A stretch of 64,000 nucleotides of DNA from Rhizophagus clarus. Taxonomy: Eukaryota; Glomeromycota; Glomeromycetes; Glomerales; Glomeraceae. This document shows, in pieces, positions 48,961-61,715 of the stretch. Made by a program: the position numbers and the translations under genes. Location of the stretch: contig BLAL01000302.1 of NCBI GenBank assembly GCA_015698045.1, forward strand, positions 849,107 through 913,106, written 5' to 3'. Under the pieces are notes generated by a model. It made no database searches. It had not been told where the DNA came from and was given only the letters and a program-made list of their open reading frames with translations. The first letter of the stretch is position 1, and each line of letters begins with the position of its first letter.

Positions 48961-51900
48961 AAAATATTATTATAAAAACATGATTTTTTTTATAAATATT
49001 AAATACAATATTGTGTTTATAAAATTAAAATATATAAAATAATAGAAAAGAAGTATCAATTTAAAAAAATTTTTTGTAAAAGATTTTTTTTGATATACGT
49101 GTGAAATTAAAATTTTCTCTCTATATATATATGAAAATCTTTATTATATGAATAAAAGGTTCTGCTACGCAAATATAATTACTGAGCTGAAATAAAAATA
49201 AGTTTAGCTACGCATTTAAATATCTAATTAACTAAAAATTTTATATTAAAATAAGCAAATAAAAGTCTTACATAAGGTTTTTTTTTATATGATCATTAAG
49301 TAAACTCAAATCTAACATATTTATATATTGTTTGGGATTCTGATATCACTGTATACTTATCAACCTAACTTTAGATAGCATTCTGACAATTTTTTAGTTG
49401 TTAGCAGTCTATAAATTAGTTAATTAGTTTGGCAATATGAATTTTAAAATCATTGTATTTATTTCTAATAATAAATAAATAAAAAAAAAATTTATATTAT
49501 TATTTCTAACTATTTCTTTTATTTTTAACTATTTTTTTACTTATTAATTTTTTTTTTTAAATCTTTTATTCTTAAGTAAAAAATTTGAAAAAATTAGTTA
49601 ATGTTTTTTTAAAGATATTTATATTAATATTTAAATATTATTTAAATAGAAGTATTCTTATAGTTCTAAAGACTCTAAAAAAAGTTAAAATTACAGTAAT
49701 TAATAAATAAAGAAACATCAAAAAATTTTTTATCTAATGTATATTTTAAATTAAAGTGGTTTAAAAATAAATAAAGATAAATAAAAAGAAAGCAAGTATT
49801 ATTTTTTTTTAAAGATAGTTATAAAATTAATTTTTATTGTATTTTTTATAATATAAATAAACAGTATTTTATTATTTTTTAATTTTCAGTTATTTTTAGT
49901 TATTTTCATTATTTTTAACATTTAATTTTAATTGATTATTAATAAATCACCTGATTATTATAATTTAAAAATGATAATGAATAAAAAAATAAATTTTTTT
50001 TAATAATTAAATAAAAAAAAATAAAGTTTTATTTAAAAAACTAAAAAAAAATAAATTAAAATAATCAATTATTAATCTAATTAATTAATTGATTAAAAAA
50101 TAAAATAAAAAAAATTCAGCTTAAATAAATCAAAAAAAATGAATTAAAATAAAATAAAAAATAAAAAATTCAGTTTAAAAAAACTGAAAAAAATAAAAAA
50201 TATTTTTTATAATATAAACTAATTATAAATATATAAATTTTACAAAATATAAAAATTATTATAATAAAAAATAATAATACATATTTTGGTTTTCATTATT
50301 TTTTTAAAATTATCTTAATATTTAATAATTTAATTTTAATAAATTTTTTTTTATTTTATAAAATTTGATTAAAAATACAAAATAAAAAAAATTTATAAAA
50401 ATTTTGAAATAATTTTAAAAAAATATTAAAAATTCAAAATGTATATTATCATTTTTTATTATAATAGTTTTCAAATATTAATTATCTATATAAATTTAAC
50501 TTATAGGTTAATATATATATAAGTTCTATTAACATTATTGAAATTCTATTATACATCTTTTATTATATATTTTTAAAATATTGATAAATAATATTTTTAT
50601 TTTTTTTTTATTTATAAATTTATAAAAAAATATATTAATCTAGATTAAAATTTTATCAGTTTTTAATTAAATATCTTATTTATATATTTATTTTATATTT
50701 TTTGTTTAATAATTTTTATTTATTAAATTTTAAGTTTTTTAAATAAAAAGAAATTCTATAAAAATAATAAAATAAGATACTTTTTAAAAATTTATATTAT
50801 AAGAATATCTTTTTATTTAACTCAATTATTATATATATAATTATTAAATTTAATAATATAGGAATTTAAAAATTATACAATATTTTTTTAACCTATTTTG
50901 CAATTCTTTTTGCTAATGTGCTAAACCAAATTTTCTGCAAAAAATTTTTTTTTATTTTTTTTAATTTTTAAAATATTTTCTTCATATTTTTTAATAACAA
51001 TATATAATTTAGATATAACTTCTATACAAGAATTATATTCATAAGATATTTTTAATGAGTTTGCAAGTTTTTTTATGTATTTTTTCTTTTAAGAGTGTGT
51101 TAAGTTGTCTGCTATGAATCTGCATATAATATTAGTAAATAAGACTGGAATTCAAGAATAGAAGAAAGCCTTTTATATAAGATGATATAATATAGTAATA
51201 CCTAACAACATATAATGATTAATAGAATGAAATAAATTCAATAGTGAGGTTTTATCACTTTTGTTTATATTCCTCTGTCATGATTTTCAATACATTTAGT
51301 AAAAATACTTTCAAATATTTGAGGTTCCAAAAAATGAGATATCAACAAACATATCAAATATCTCTGATTTTACAGTTATATAGGTGGTGAATATAAAAAT
51401 CTTTGCACCTAATATATATTAATCATTATCTCTGATATTCACATAAACATCTTAAATGATGATATCCAATATTATTTCTAAAGGTAAAGATAAGAAGAAA
51501 AAAAAAATAACAAGCAAGTAGTTAATTTTACTTTCACTAGCAAAAAACAGGTTATATTCTTATTACTAACATCTTTTTTTAAGTTGACCATTTTACCTAT
51601 AATTAAAGCTATTATGAATATATATTCTAGTTTGCCTATATCTGAATCTTCAGATAAAAAAAAAAAGAAAAGCATTAAAGTCTTTGATAACAAACATTAT
51701 TACAGATTTTAGAGTTCTAAACAGATGTCTCTTTATTTGAAATATCATAATTTATAATGTTCCTATTAAGTGAGACAATTATATTTTATTATAATACCTA
51801 TCTATTTAAGGTAATGTTATATTAATGTCTACTAAGTATTAATACAAATACAAAATGGTCTGATATATTAAATTAGTTATTGTAGAATTTTTTCATAATT

Positions 51901-53426
51901 ATAAAATACAATAGATGGTTTTATTTGCAGGAATATTTATACATTGATTCTTTGTATTATAACCTTTTAAAGAACAAAAAAAAATAAGAGAGATTTCAAG
52001 CTGCTATTTTTGATCTGCCTAAATCAATGATTACAGTTTCTCTAGTTAAACTTTAACATGATAATTTCTTAAGAGAATTGAACATTAAAATATTTAAAAA
52101 AAATTAAATTTTCTAATAGAAAAAGGAAGATTGCAAGATATTTCAAATGTTGGATTATTTATATAAATGCTTAAATAATCCTACAATTTGGTTCAGATAA
52201 AATATATCTTAGTACAAATATGTTTTTTTTACCTTTAATAGTAAAAGAAAAAAAAAAATACAATCTTTACCTTGAATATGATTAAATATAACAAAAAGGA
52301 AACAAACTAGCATATAGGTTCTTTTCATCGATCATTTAAAGCTCTAGTTACCAGATCTAATAAAATTCACATAAGAATTTAAAGACTACGATTCATATTT
52401 TATAAAACAGAATACTAATAAAGCTCAACTATTGTAAAACAAGTCAAAGTGAAATCATCAGACAGATTCCAAGATTTCTAAGTAACAATTACATATAGAG
52501 ATTACTCAAATGAAGCAGATTTTAGAGCGTTTAGTTTTAGGTAATAAATAGGATTAAAAAAATTTAGTTTTGTTACTTAGCATTCCTCTTAGTTTTTTGT
52601 AGAATATTTCTTTTTTCTACCTATATTTCTTTTATTATTACATCTTTTCTATTAATTGTTTTTAATAATTGATCAAACTGATTTTTTGAGCTAAAAGCAT
52701 TACTTTTAATTCAGAATGTGATTATAATCTAGTCTTATTCAAATTTAATAAATATATGTGTTTTTAATATCTTTAAAAAAAAAAAATTTTCTAAACTATT
52801 TCTGCAAATAATACTTTTTTTTAATTTTATATAATTAAACTTTAAAAATAATAACAGAACTGGTATGTTAAAAAAAATAAATAAAAAGTAAAAAATTTTC
52901 TGATTAATATTTATTAGTTTTTATTAGGATAAATTAAATTTTATATAATTAAAATTTTAAAATAAGATATTTCAATTAATATTATACCTAAAAAAATAAA
53001 CTATATATTAAAATGTTTATCTTATTAAAATAAACCTAACAAACTATAAATTATTAAAATCCAAATTATTGATTTTTAAAATAGTAAATTTAAAACTAAA
53101 ATTTATATATAACTTTATATATTTAAAACAAAATAAAATATTACTCTACTTTTAGACTTAATATAACAAATTGGATGGTAATCAGTAATTATAAGCTTCT
53201 AGATATAATAGATGTTAAAATATTTAGTAAAATGTAAATAAAAAATCTAACTCTTTAAATTATTTAATATCTATCATACATAAAAGCTTATAATTATTAC
53301 TATTTAATTTATTTATATAAAGAGAATTTAAATGAACTTTAATTTATTTTTTTATAATTAAAATAACAAATAAAATATATTTTTTAACTTTATAGTTATT
53401 AATAGGATATTCTTATATGTTGCACT
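48961..53426. other. Gene-free AT desert
   Basis: A/T homopolymers and short AT repeats. Somewhat less biased sequence at 51100-52550, but no frame there has protein-like content and no element ends were found. Confidence 0.5.
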
Positions 53427-53565
53427 ATCTTTATGTCACACCCTCAGGATCAGCCATACTGCAGTCATACTGTCACAGATGACAGTCCAAATAAAATATT
53501 TGCTATCAACTACAGCAGCTGTAAAAAAATGTTTTACCTTATGGTATGACCATAAAGATAGTTAT
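53427..53565. mobile_element. Short MITE with ACTATCTTTATG ends
   Basis: CACTATCTTTATGTCACACC at 53427 faces GGTATGACCATAAAGATAGT ending near 53562; about 136 bp, with a CAGTCATACTGTCACAGATG core. Confidence 0.5.
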
Positions 53566-53911
53566 TGGTCTTAGAAAATTGTGGTCTTGTAGTCTTACAC
53601 CTTGAAAAGACAAATTGATTTATCTTAGTGTAAGATTACGATTTTTTGGTTCTGTATTATTTACAATAAGACCATTAGTCTTTTTAAAGACTACAGTCTT
53701 TTTAGGACTGATCAGTCTTTTTTTTTGTAAATAAATAAAGATTTTTTTCTTTATTTTATTAGAAATAATCTTATTTTATACATCAGGAAATTAAACACGG
53801 CATAATGTTCCGTAAGTTTACGGTTTTTCGCAACCTTACGCATTTTTACGATGTAATATTCCGTATATTTTACGGGATCCATAAACCTACATAAAAATAT
53901 GCCGAAATATA

Positions 53912-54590
53912 TCGTGAAATTACGTGCTCGTAAGTATTACGAAACATTTCGACCATAATGTTCCGTAGCATTACGTGCTTGTAAGTATTACGAAATATTT
54001 CGACTATAATGTTCCGTAGCATTACGTGCTTGTAAGTATTATGAAACATTTCGACCATAATGTTCCGTAGCATTACGTGCTTGTAAGTATTACGAAACAT
54101 TTCGACCATAATGTTCCGTAGCATTACATGCTCGTAAGCATTACGAAACATTTCGACCATAATGTTCCGTAGCATTACGTGCTCGTAAGTATTACGAAAC
54201 ATTACGGTCAAAATGTTCTGTAGCATTACGTGCTCGTAAGTATTACGAAACATTTCGACCATAATGTTCCGTAGCATTACGTGCTCGTAAGTATTACGGA
54301 ACCTTACGATCGAAATGTTCCGTAGCATTACGTGCTTGTAAGTATTACGAAACATTTCGACCATAATGTTCCGTAGCATTACGTGCTCGTAAGCATTACG
54401 AAACATTACGGTCAAAATGTTCCGTAGCATTACGTGCTCGTAAGCATTATGAAACATTACGGTCAAAATGTTCCGTAGCATTACGTGCTCGTAAGCATTA
54501 CAGAACATTACGATCGAAATGTTCCGTAGCATTACATGCTCGTAAGTATTACGAAACATTACAGTCGAAATGTTGAAATATCATATTAAC
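53912..54590. repeat. 51-bp satellite, about 13 units, CpG-containing
   Basis: Unit carries TTCCGTAGCATTACGTGCT, CGTAAGTATTACGAAAC and ATTTCGACCATAATG; successive TTCCGTAGC starts are 51 bp apart (for example 53961, 54012). Each unit has about five CpGs, mostly as TACG/CGTA. 53790-53911 holds a degenerate lead-in with the same TTACG words. Because 51 is a multiple of three, the minus strand is open at 54559-53870 as 13 repeats of a 17-residue unit (MFRNTYEHVMLRNIMVE type); I do not consider it a proven gene. Confidence 0.85.
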
Positions 54591-54720
54591 GTTACCAAAG
54601 TATTATAACATTTATTTGACATCGTAACTATATCGTAGAAATATCATATTAATATCGAATTAACATCGCTAAAGTATTATAACATTTATTTGATATCATC
54701 AATAACTATATCGTAGTAAT
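54571..54720 (+). repeat. Two ~75-bp direct copies next to the satellite
   Basis: GAAATATCATATTAA.....AAAGTATTATAACATTTATTTGA.ATC occurs at 54574 and 54648. Confidence 0.55.
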
Positions 54721-56221
54721 TTCATAAATTACATCACAAAAATTAATATTTATTATACATCAATAATAATAATACAATCTTATTAATAATAAAAGAAAAT
54801 AAAGATTATTGTTAAGAATAACGAAAACATTAAATACTATCTTTATTCTTTTTATTCTATACGTAAGTAGGATCCAGTCGCTAAGGGTAAATTTTAAAAA
54901 AAATATAAAAAAAAAACAATTATGATTAATATAATATACTCTTTATAAAATATATTTAAAATTTAAATTTAATACATAACCTTGGGATAATGGTTAGAGC
55001 AGGTAATCTCCGGGATTTTGAGAAAAAACAAAAATGATAATATTTTTAACGTTAGCTCTTTAAATTTTGAAAGTGTTACTAATTCTTAAAACCATAATAT
55101 TATAAAAAAAATGCTGGCTGCTACGACTGACGCCACCCCGGACAAAGTAATTGGCGGCAGAAAATGTCATAAAATATCCAGCCCTATTTCACAACATTTT
55201 CCTCCAGGCTAAGCAAATATTACAAAAGAAAGCTTCAAATATATTCAGCAATTTGAACATAGCATTTGAGAATACATTCTAACTCCCTTAAGTAATACCA
55301 CAGTCTAACAAAGAAAGACTCAAACTACACCCTATTGTAAAGAAAGTACATAACCAATCCCTCCTACAGAACCAGTAGACTTTACGAATATGGTAGAGTC
55401 CAAAAAAATATGAAAAATATGCGTATATCCCATTTTCATACCTGCTTAATGGCTTCACTATTTATTTAAAAGTAGTTTTTTTGTCTTATACGTTTTTTGG
55501 CGAACGGTCTTCGTGTTGGTGGTTATATCGAATATATAAACTAAAATACCAAAGTATTGTTAATATTGTAAAAGATAAGTATACTTGGATAAAAGATAAG
55601 TAAAGTATACTTGGATAAAAGAGAAAAGAAAATACCGTAAAGTGTTAATATATAAGACAAGTATAATATTTAAGAGAGAAGCGTATTTTTGAAAATAAGC
55701 AAAAAAAAATCACGCATTAAATAAACACGATTTTTAGCTATTTTTAGATATCACATGCATGTAAACAAATCGAATTTTGATTGGTTAATTTAGTATATTA
55801 CATCATGCATAAAGATTAATGTGATTTTATTGGTTAATTTTAAAACTGACACAAATTTAATAATTACTGATATTTATATAATTAAGAAACTTTGAAAATT
55901 TGAACGATGTTAAATTAATATATATATGATACGATATAACATTTATGATGTCGATTTGCAGCGATATCTGCTAAAACTCTAAAAATTCAAAGAGATATAG
56001 ATTTGATTTTTATTAACAACTAAATTTTCATTAATCTTACCAAGCATAAAGCGCACACAAAATTATGGTCATGTGCGGAAATTTGTGCACCACCTACAAT
56101 GTACAGTACAATATAGTAGCGGAAACGTATACAAAAAAAATTTAGATCTTAGTATATAAAATTGAAAATTATTAAAATTTTTATAGACTTAAAATTATCA
56201 ATAAAATCTTTTTTCTAACTA
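54721..56221. other. Spacer without a supported gene
   Basis: A tRNA-A-box-like TAATGGTTAGAGCAGG at about 54988 and a GC-richer patch 55105-55200 (GCTGCTACGACTGACGCC) may be remnants of a small retroelement. No open gene. Confidence 0.35.
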
Positions 56222-56440
56222 CAATTATGTGGTGTAGTTGTTCTTTGCACGGAATCTGCATATCTGCAGGTCTTAAGTTCAATTTCTACCGCATGATGAT
56301 TGTGAAGACTTTCTATAGGGATGACATTTCCCATGTCTCACGATAGGGCTAAATTCTCCCCACGTAAAATGTCTAAATATTTTTATTTCAAAAAAAAATT
56401 AACTTTGGTAATTGGTAGTAGTATCATTATATAATCTAGA
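56222..56440 (+). mobile_element. tRNA-derived SINE
   Basis: A-box-like TGGTGTAGTTG (56230-56240) and B-box-like GTTCAATTTC (56277-56286), spaced as in a tRNA gene. They are followed by a unique tail, an A-run (~56392-56400) and AATTGGTAGTAGTATCATTA to 56440. The tail recurs in reverse at 60796-60940, so it is a repeat family. Confidence 0.65.
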
Positions 56441-56490
56441 AGGACCTGGTTTTTTTCAATATTATTATATTTATTGAACATTACAAAGAA

Positions 56491-56805
56491 ATTACACGGG
56501 CGTGACAAAATGACACATAATGACATATTGTTCAGCAATTAATTCCTGTAATATCTTCTTTTAATTAATGTAATTAATATAAGCCTTTGGTTCCGGTCCG
56601 GAATTAGCGTAAAATTTAATAAAATTACTCGGGCGCGACAACAATAACACATAATGACATATTGTTCAGCAATCCTGTAATATCTTCTTTTAATTAATGT
56701 AATTAATGTAAGCCTTTGGTTCTTTAGTTCCAGTCCGGAATCAGCGTAAAATTTAATAAAACTGCATGGGCACGACAACAACAATGACACATAAATTCCT
56801 GTGAT
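56491..56805 (+). repeat. ~133-bp tandem repeat, 2.3 copies
   Basis: Units start AAATTACACGGGCGTGACAA (56491), AAATTACTCGGGCGCGACAA (~56623) and AAACTGCATGGGCACGACAA (~56757). Each full unit has CATATTGTTCAGCAAT, CTGTAATATCTTCTTTTAAT and TCCGGAAT(T/C)AGCGTAAAATTT. Confidence 0.75.
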
Positions 56806-57299
56806 ATCTGTACATTATATTTAAAATTATAACAGATAAGAACGAATCTGCAATATTTTGCTCATTTAGCTCAATAAAAAAATATGTAAACTACTTTTTC
56901 TGGAAATTCTGACATTATTAAAAATGATTTGTCAAGCATCTTTTATAAAAGCATTCTGTGCCTTTCATGTATTGTAATTTAAAAAACAATTATTCTTTTT
57001 ATTAAATTATTCAAAAAAAAACGTTATTTGGCAATGCCAGCCACGTGAAAGGTTGTTTAGAGCAAAAGAACACGCATTTTACCAGAGCTTTTCAAATGAA
57101 CGATATTTAAAGAAAAACATAATAAGTTGAATCAATTCACACTATCTTAAAACATGTTTTTGACATATACATATAATATACCGTATATATTTTTATTTAT
57201 TTATTACGAACAGATAATGTTTTTTTATAAATCTGATAAAATAGGAAATAAAAAAAACTCTCGTAAAAATAAACTAAATTCTATTATGAAAAAATCAAA
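56806..57299. other. Intergenic, no gene seen
   Basis: AT-rich; CACGTG at about 57042. Probably the 3' flank of the minus-strand gene ending at 57300. Confidence 0.4.
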
Positions 57300-59068
57300 T
57301 TAACTGCTGGCCATCTCCGGTGCTGCATCTGGTGCTGGTGCTGCATCTCCATCCTCATTATCATCCTCTTTTTCGTTATTTTCGTGATCCTCTGATTTTT
57401 CATAATCACCATCCTTTTTTCTGTCAATATCCATCTCGTCATCATCCTCGTCATCATCGTGATTTCCACCATTATCCTCGACTGGTGCTTGTGCTGCATC
57501 TCCATCTGGTGCTTTTCCATCCTCATTATCATCCTCTTCTTCGTTATTTTCGTGATCCTCTGACTTTTCATAATTATCATCATCCTCCTTTAAAGCAAAT
57601 TGAAATGAGGATCCCGAATTAGGAACCCGCCTATAATGTAGGTCGAATTCCTTTGTCGGCCACTGAATTCCTTTTGTTAGTTTATCAAAAAAATCTGTAT
57701 CATTATTTATTAGGAATTCTCTTGTGATAAAATCATGTAATTCTATCACATTCCACTGCCCTTTCAGGGCATTTAAGATTTTGTTGATCCTTCGGCCCGC
57801 CATCACTTCCTTTGCGAGTGCCTTTCTTCTTAATTTATCTTTTTTTTTCCCTTCCAATTCTGAGGCTTCCTTAACCCTCTTATCATCATCTTTTAAGGAA
57901 GGTATTTTGTCTACAACTTGTTTATAACGGTCGTAAAGATCTGCTAAAACACTATACCATCTTAATCTTGATCTGCGAGCAATTTTCTCGCTGACCCTTA
58001 ATCTTGTGCAGGCTGTGGCTGCATACAAAATATAATCTGTAGCAGCCTCAAAATGCCGCATAAAGTTGGCATCATGTTTATCTTGGATGAGCATTGGTGC
58101 TGGAGGAGGATTCAACGGAATGAGGTAATCGGGCACCTCTTCATGTTCAGTTGCAATATAATCAACATATTGTTCAAAGTAACTTGTATTTGGTTTATCA
58201 TAAACTGAATCGATAGTCGAAATATGATGCTCTTTTTTCGTGGCGAGATTTCCCCATTCTTCTAATTTCTCATCATGTTCATCCTCTGCTTTTAGCTTTA
58301 AATACTCGCAAATTTTTGCACTCCATTCGTAACGATTCGGGTTCTTAAAAAAATATTAATATTTAATTGATTTATTCTGTTTTGATATAAAAATAATAAT
58401 AAAACACTTACAATTTTTTTGTCCCGCACAGGGACATCTTTTGGAGGAAGGTAATGAAAGTATTGAAGACTTTCATTTATTGCCCGTATTGAACTATTTA
58501 ACTTTTCATTTACGGATTTCTTACTAGCTGTTTTTTTGAGCGATTTTTTTGTTATTTCTGAGTAACTCTCAATTTGGGCAGACGATAAGGATGTTTCTGC
58601 ATCATTAATTTGTGAGTTAATGAGCATTCGCTTCTCTTCATTTATTTTCTTAATTATATTATTTGGAGTGACTGAATTACAATAATAAACTGGAATCTTA
58701 AAAGAATTCTGATAAATTTCATTCCCAAGTTCAATTCTATCATCCTCGTACAATACCTGTTTCACTTGAGTTGGGGGAATTTTAGTTATTGTGTCTGGAT
58801 TTTGAATCCATTCCACAACAAATTTGTCCTTTGTAATTACCACCGTATCAACTTCGGGTGGTAATATTAGGGACGCAGAGGACACTAAGTTTGTAAAAGA
58901 AGCGCGTTTGTTAAATAGTTCTTTTCTATCATTCAATGTATCTAATTTTATTTTTTTATTGTCGAATGAATCCTCATCCCAATTAAATTGTTCATGAAGC
59001 CTTTCATCTAAATTGTAAGACTCATGCTTCCTTTTTCTTTTTGATGATACAATTGATGATTGAGACAT
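57300..59068 (-). CDS. Hypothetical nuclear-type protein with duplicated acidic tail
   Basis: Exon 1 59068-58412, intron 58411-58344 (GTAAGT...TTTTTTTAAG, 68 bp), exon 2 58343-57300; 566 aa, frame intact. N-terminus has a basic patch (KRKRKHE) and acidic clusters, then FVVEWIQNPDTITKIPPTQV. The middle is helical and Lys/Arg-rich (KKKDKLRRKALAKEV, AGRRINKIL). The C-terminus carries two copies of a ~45-residue acidic module (YEKSEDHENNE.EDDNEDG plus an Ala/Pro/Asp segment), a recent internal duplication visible also in DNA. I do not recognise a family; a nuclear location is inferred from composition. Confidence 0.65.
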
Positions 59069-60320
59069 TTTTGATGAAGAAGATAAAGAGTAAATTTATG
59101 TTTTGTTCACAAAATGGTAGTAACAAATGATTATTGCTTGATACATGATTTCCAAGAGAAATAACTTATATTTATATTTTTTGAACTCTCAAGTTTTTAT
59201 TTTTAGATATTTTATAATTATGCATTTATGTTATATTTTACAATGTATAGTTTATAGATAATTGTTAAATCTCAATTAATTTGATGTATAAACGTGGACT
59301 AAATAAATTGATTTAATGAGCGATGTAAATGTTCTTATCGCTAAAAACCAGATCATTGATCTCCCGCATCTTTCTTTGCATATACGTAAATTAAAATAAA
59401 TCCAGTACAATGATTTCTATTTTTGGAATTACGCAAGAAAATGATTAAGAGCGCGGAAAATAATTCATTGTTAAATCAAAGTGATCAAATTAAATTACAT
59501 CCGATTTTGGATACGCAGGGAAATAATTAACAGTACAATAGTTTCTATCTTTGGAATTACGCAGGAGAGCACATCCAGTACAATGGTTTCTATTTTTGAA
59601 ATTGCGCGGAAAAATAATTCATTGATCAATCAACGTAATTAAAATAAATTACATGTTAAGGAATTACGAGACACCGCTTCAGACCAGCATAATTAATATA
59701 TTTTATTTGAAGGTGAAACTAATATCATGAAGAGAGAAAAAAAAGTATAAAGAATTATAACAAAGTATAAATGAACCTGCATATACCTACGCATCTATCT
59801 GTACTTATTTATTACTTCAATAAATTGGTTACCAAATTTATACAGTTTTGTGGACATATGTAATAAAACATTACACATTACCATATATAATATATTTCTT
59901 CTTCTACAAGACTACAAGTCTTCAAAAATGATCACAAAGAATTAATATATATACTTTAATTAGATATAAATCAATAAATTTTTTACGGTTCCATCAGGAG
60001 TCTCAAAGAATTTATTAGATATCTATCTATCCGGAATCATCGGAAAAAAAGAATTACATTGTTACAATTCCTTTTTTGAATTCTGATAATTAAGTAGGAT
60101 TCTGGTCTGTATAAAATTCATGTGCACAATGTGCACGTGTACACATTACTAGTTACACTAGTTACAATGCCATATGTTTGGAGAAGGACCTGACTAATTT
60201 CGGCTGTTATTCAGCTGGATAATTTCTAAAATTGTTTTCTGACCACGACACTACCACGACTAATAAATTTCCATTATTTTTTTTAAAAAAAAAACTTTTA
60301 AATTTTTGATTTTTAAAAAA
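59069..60320. other. Intergenic with degenerate direct repeats
   Basis: TACAATGATTTCTATTTTTG..ATTACGCA-like units at about 59406, 59531 and 59579, each followed by AATAATTCATTG-like sequence. The remainder is AT-rich, with GTGCACAATGTGCACGTGTA at about 60122. No gene. Confidence 0.45.
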
Positions 60321-60716
60321 ATGGGCAAACCATCCTTGTTTTCCAGAAAAACATCTCGTAAACGGCAGCTTAAAAGACGACAACGTCATAAATTACGGAA
60401 AGAAATTGAAATCGGTGATGTTCAAATACAACTTATCGATTATAAGAAAGATGTTGAAGCATCAAAAGAGAAAGCAATTGAACGAATGAATCAATTGTGT
60501 TGGGAAAATGAAAACTTATTAAAATGGATAGACGTGTACGCAAAACAAATCGAAATTCAAAAGAAAAGAAATTATGATCTTGAACTGAAACTTTACGCAC
60601 AGCACTCACAGCAATCATCATCGTCGTCGTCATCATCATCACAGTCTCAATCTTCGTCACAACCTTCATTCAAAAGTTTGGATGAATACTTTAAATGGGA
60701 AAATAATCAAAAATAA
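60321..60716 (+). CDS. Hypothetical basic coiled-coil protein, 131 aa
   Basis: ATG 60321 (MGKPSLFSRKTSRKRQLKRR) to TAA 60716, single exon. Strongly basic N-terminus (RKRQLKRRQRHKLRKE) suggests nuclear or nucleic-acid binding. Residues ~30-90 are heptad-like (IEIGDVQIQLIDYKKDVEAS to the IEIQKKRNYDLELKL region). A Ser/Gln-rich stretch (9 Ser) precedes FKSLDEYFKWEN. The flanking A/T runs contain AATAAA at about 60769. Family unknown; the frame looks real because charge and heptad patterning are coherent. Confidence 0.55.
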   Translation: MGKPSLFSRKTSRKRQLKRRQRHKLRKEIEIGDVQIQLIDYKKDVEASKEKAIERMNQLCWENENLLKWIDVYAKQIEIQKKRNYDLELKLYAQHSQQSSSSSSSSSQSQSSSQPSFKSLDEYFKWENNQK

Positions 60717-60795
60717 TCAATAATGTTTTTGATTTTTATTTTCTTTGTATTCTTTCTTTGTATTCTTTCAATAAATATTATAAAAAACCCTAGGT

Positions 60796-60940
60796 CTAGA
60801 TTATATAATGATACTACTACCAATGTTAATTTTTTTTTTTTGAAATAAAAATATTTGGAAGGTATTTTCGTGATGAGAATTTAGCTCTATCGTGGGAAAT
60901 ATCAGCCCTATAGAATATCATCGCAATCGTCATGCAGTTT
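60796..60940 (-). mobile_element. 5'-truncated copy of the SINE tail
   Basis: The reverse complement matches 56300-56440 from GCATGACGATTG through TATAGGGCTGA, the A-run and TGGTAGTAGTATCATTATAT. It lacks the tRNA-like head, as expected for incomplete reverse transcription. Confidence 0.65.
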
Positions 60941-60960
60941 AATGAGCTAAACGAAACATA

Positions 60961-61062
60961 CATTAATTAAGGAATTAATGACTGAACAATAATTATATCA
61001 TTGGCCGCGCCCGTGTAATTTTATTAAACTTTACGCTGATTCCGGACCGGAACCAAAGGCTA
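60961..61062 (-). repeat. Inverted single copy of the 133-bp repeat
   Basis: Reverse complement contains TTTGGTTCCGGTCCGGAATC and AATTACACGGGCGCGGCC, as at 56491-56757. Confidence 0.7.
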
Positions 61063-61149
61063 AATTGCAGTGTATAATTCAATGTAAAGTTTCTTTATCA
61101 TAAAAAGAATTTATTTATAAAAATACTAGAAAACATAATAATGTAAAAA

Positions 61150-61588
61150 TTAAACTAATCTCCATAGACCCAACCCAAATTTAAATCTAATATTTAAATT
61201 ATCATAATTCCTTTCAAGAGCTTGAAAGTCCTTCCATAATTTTTCATACCATTCTCTTGGTATAAAATTATTATCCTGATTACTAATATACACGTTATTA
61301 ATTAAGTTAGCAAGGGCTTCGTCCAAATTCTGATTTTGTTTCTAATGAAATTAATTTAAGTTAATTTAACAATAATTATATTATATTTATTATGTCATTG
61401 ATAATTACCGATTGTTGTCCTTGCTGTTGGCGATGCACTTTGCGACTAAAATATATTGTACGATTTTTTTTTCTCGAGGGAGAGGTCATATTAAAAATTT
61501 CATTAGTTGTAGCCGGATGCAGGGGCGGTTTATTTATACGGCTATAATATGTGTAAGTTGATTGATAATCTTGAAATTGGGTCAATTT
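61150..61588 (-). CDS. Hypothetical protein, internal and last exon
   Basis: Exon 61588-61409 (acceptor TTTAG; reads LTQFQDYQSTYTYYSRINKP, then SRKKNRTIYFSRKVHRQQQG), intron 61408-61342 (GTAATT...TTTCATTAG), last exon 61341-61150 (NLDEALANLINNVYI, FIPREWYEKLWKDFQALERN) with TAA at 61152-61150. No start codon lies in the first piece, so an upstream exon is missing or unidentified. Function unknown; may be part of an eroded mobile-element gene given the relic next door. Confidence 0.4.
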
Positions 61589-61715
61589 CTAAATTTGTTA
61601 ATAAATCACGAATTTTAATGCTAGAATTCACATCATTGTAAAAAATAATTTATATAAATATATTAAAAAATTATTCTTTTCTCGATTAATTATGAATAAT
61701 GATCATCCTAACGGC

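Noticed and set aside
53870..54559. 229-aa repeat protein on the minus strand
   Set aside because: Kept as a finding, not a gene: the 51-bp period alone keeps frames open.
54980..55025. Possible tRNA gene (TAATGGTTAGAGCAGG)
   Set aside because: A-box-like only; no B box, no acceptor-stem pairing found.
56539..56790. 83-aa minus-strand frame with repeated SLLLSCPC/CYCCRARV-like parts
   Set aside because: Lies wholly inside the 133-bp tandem repeat.
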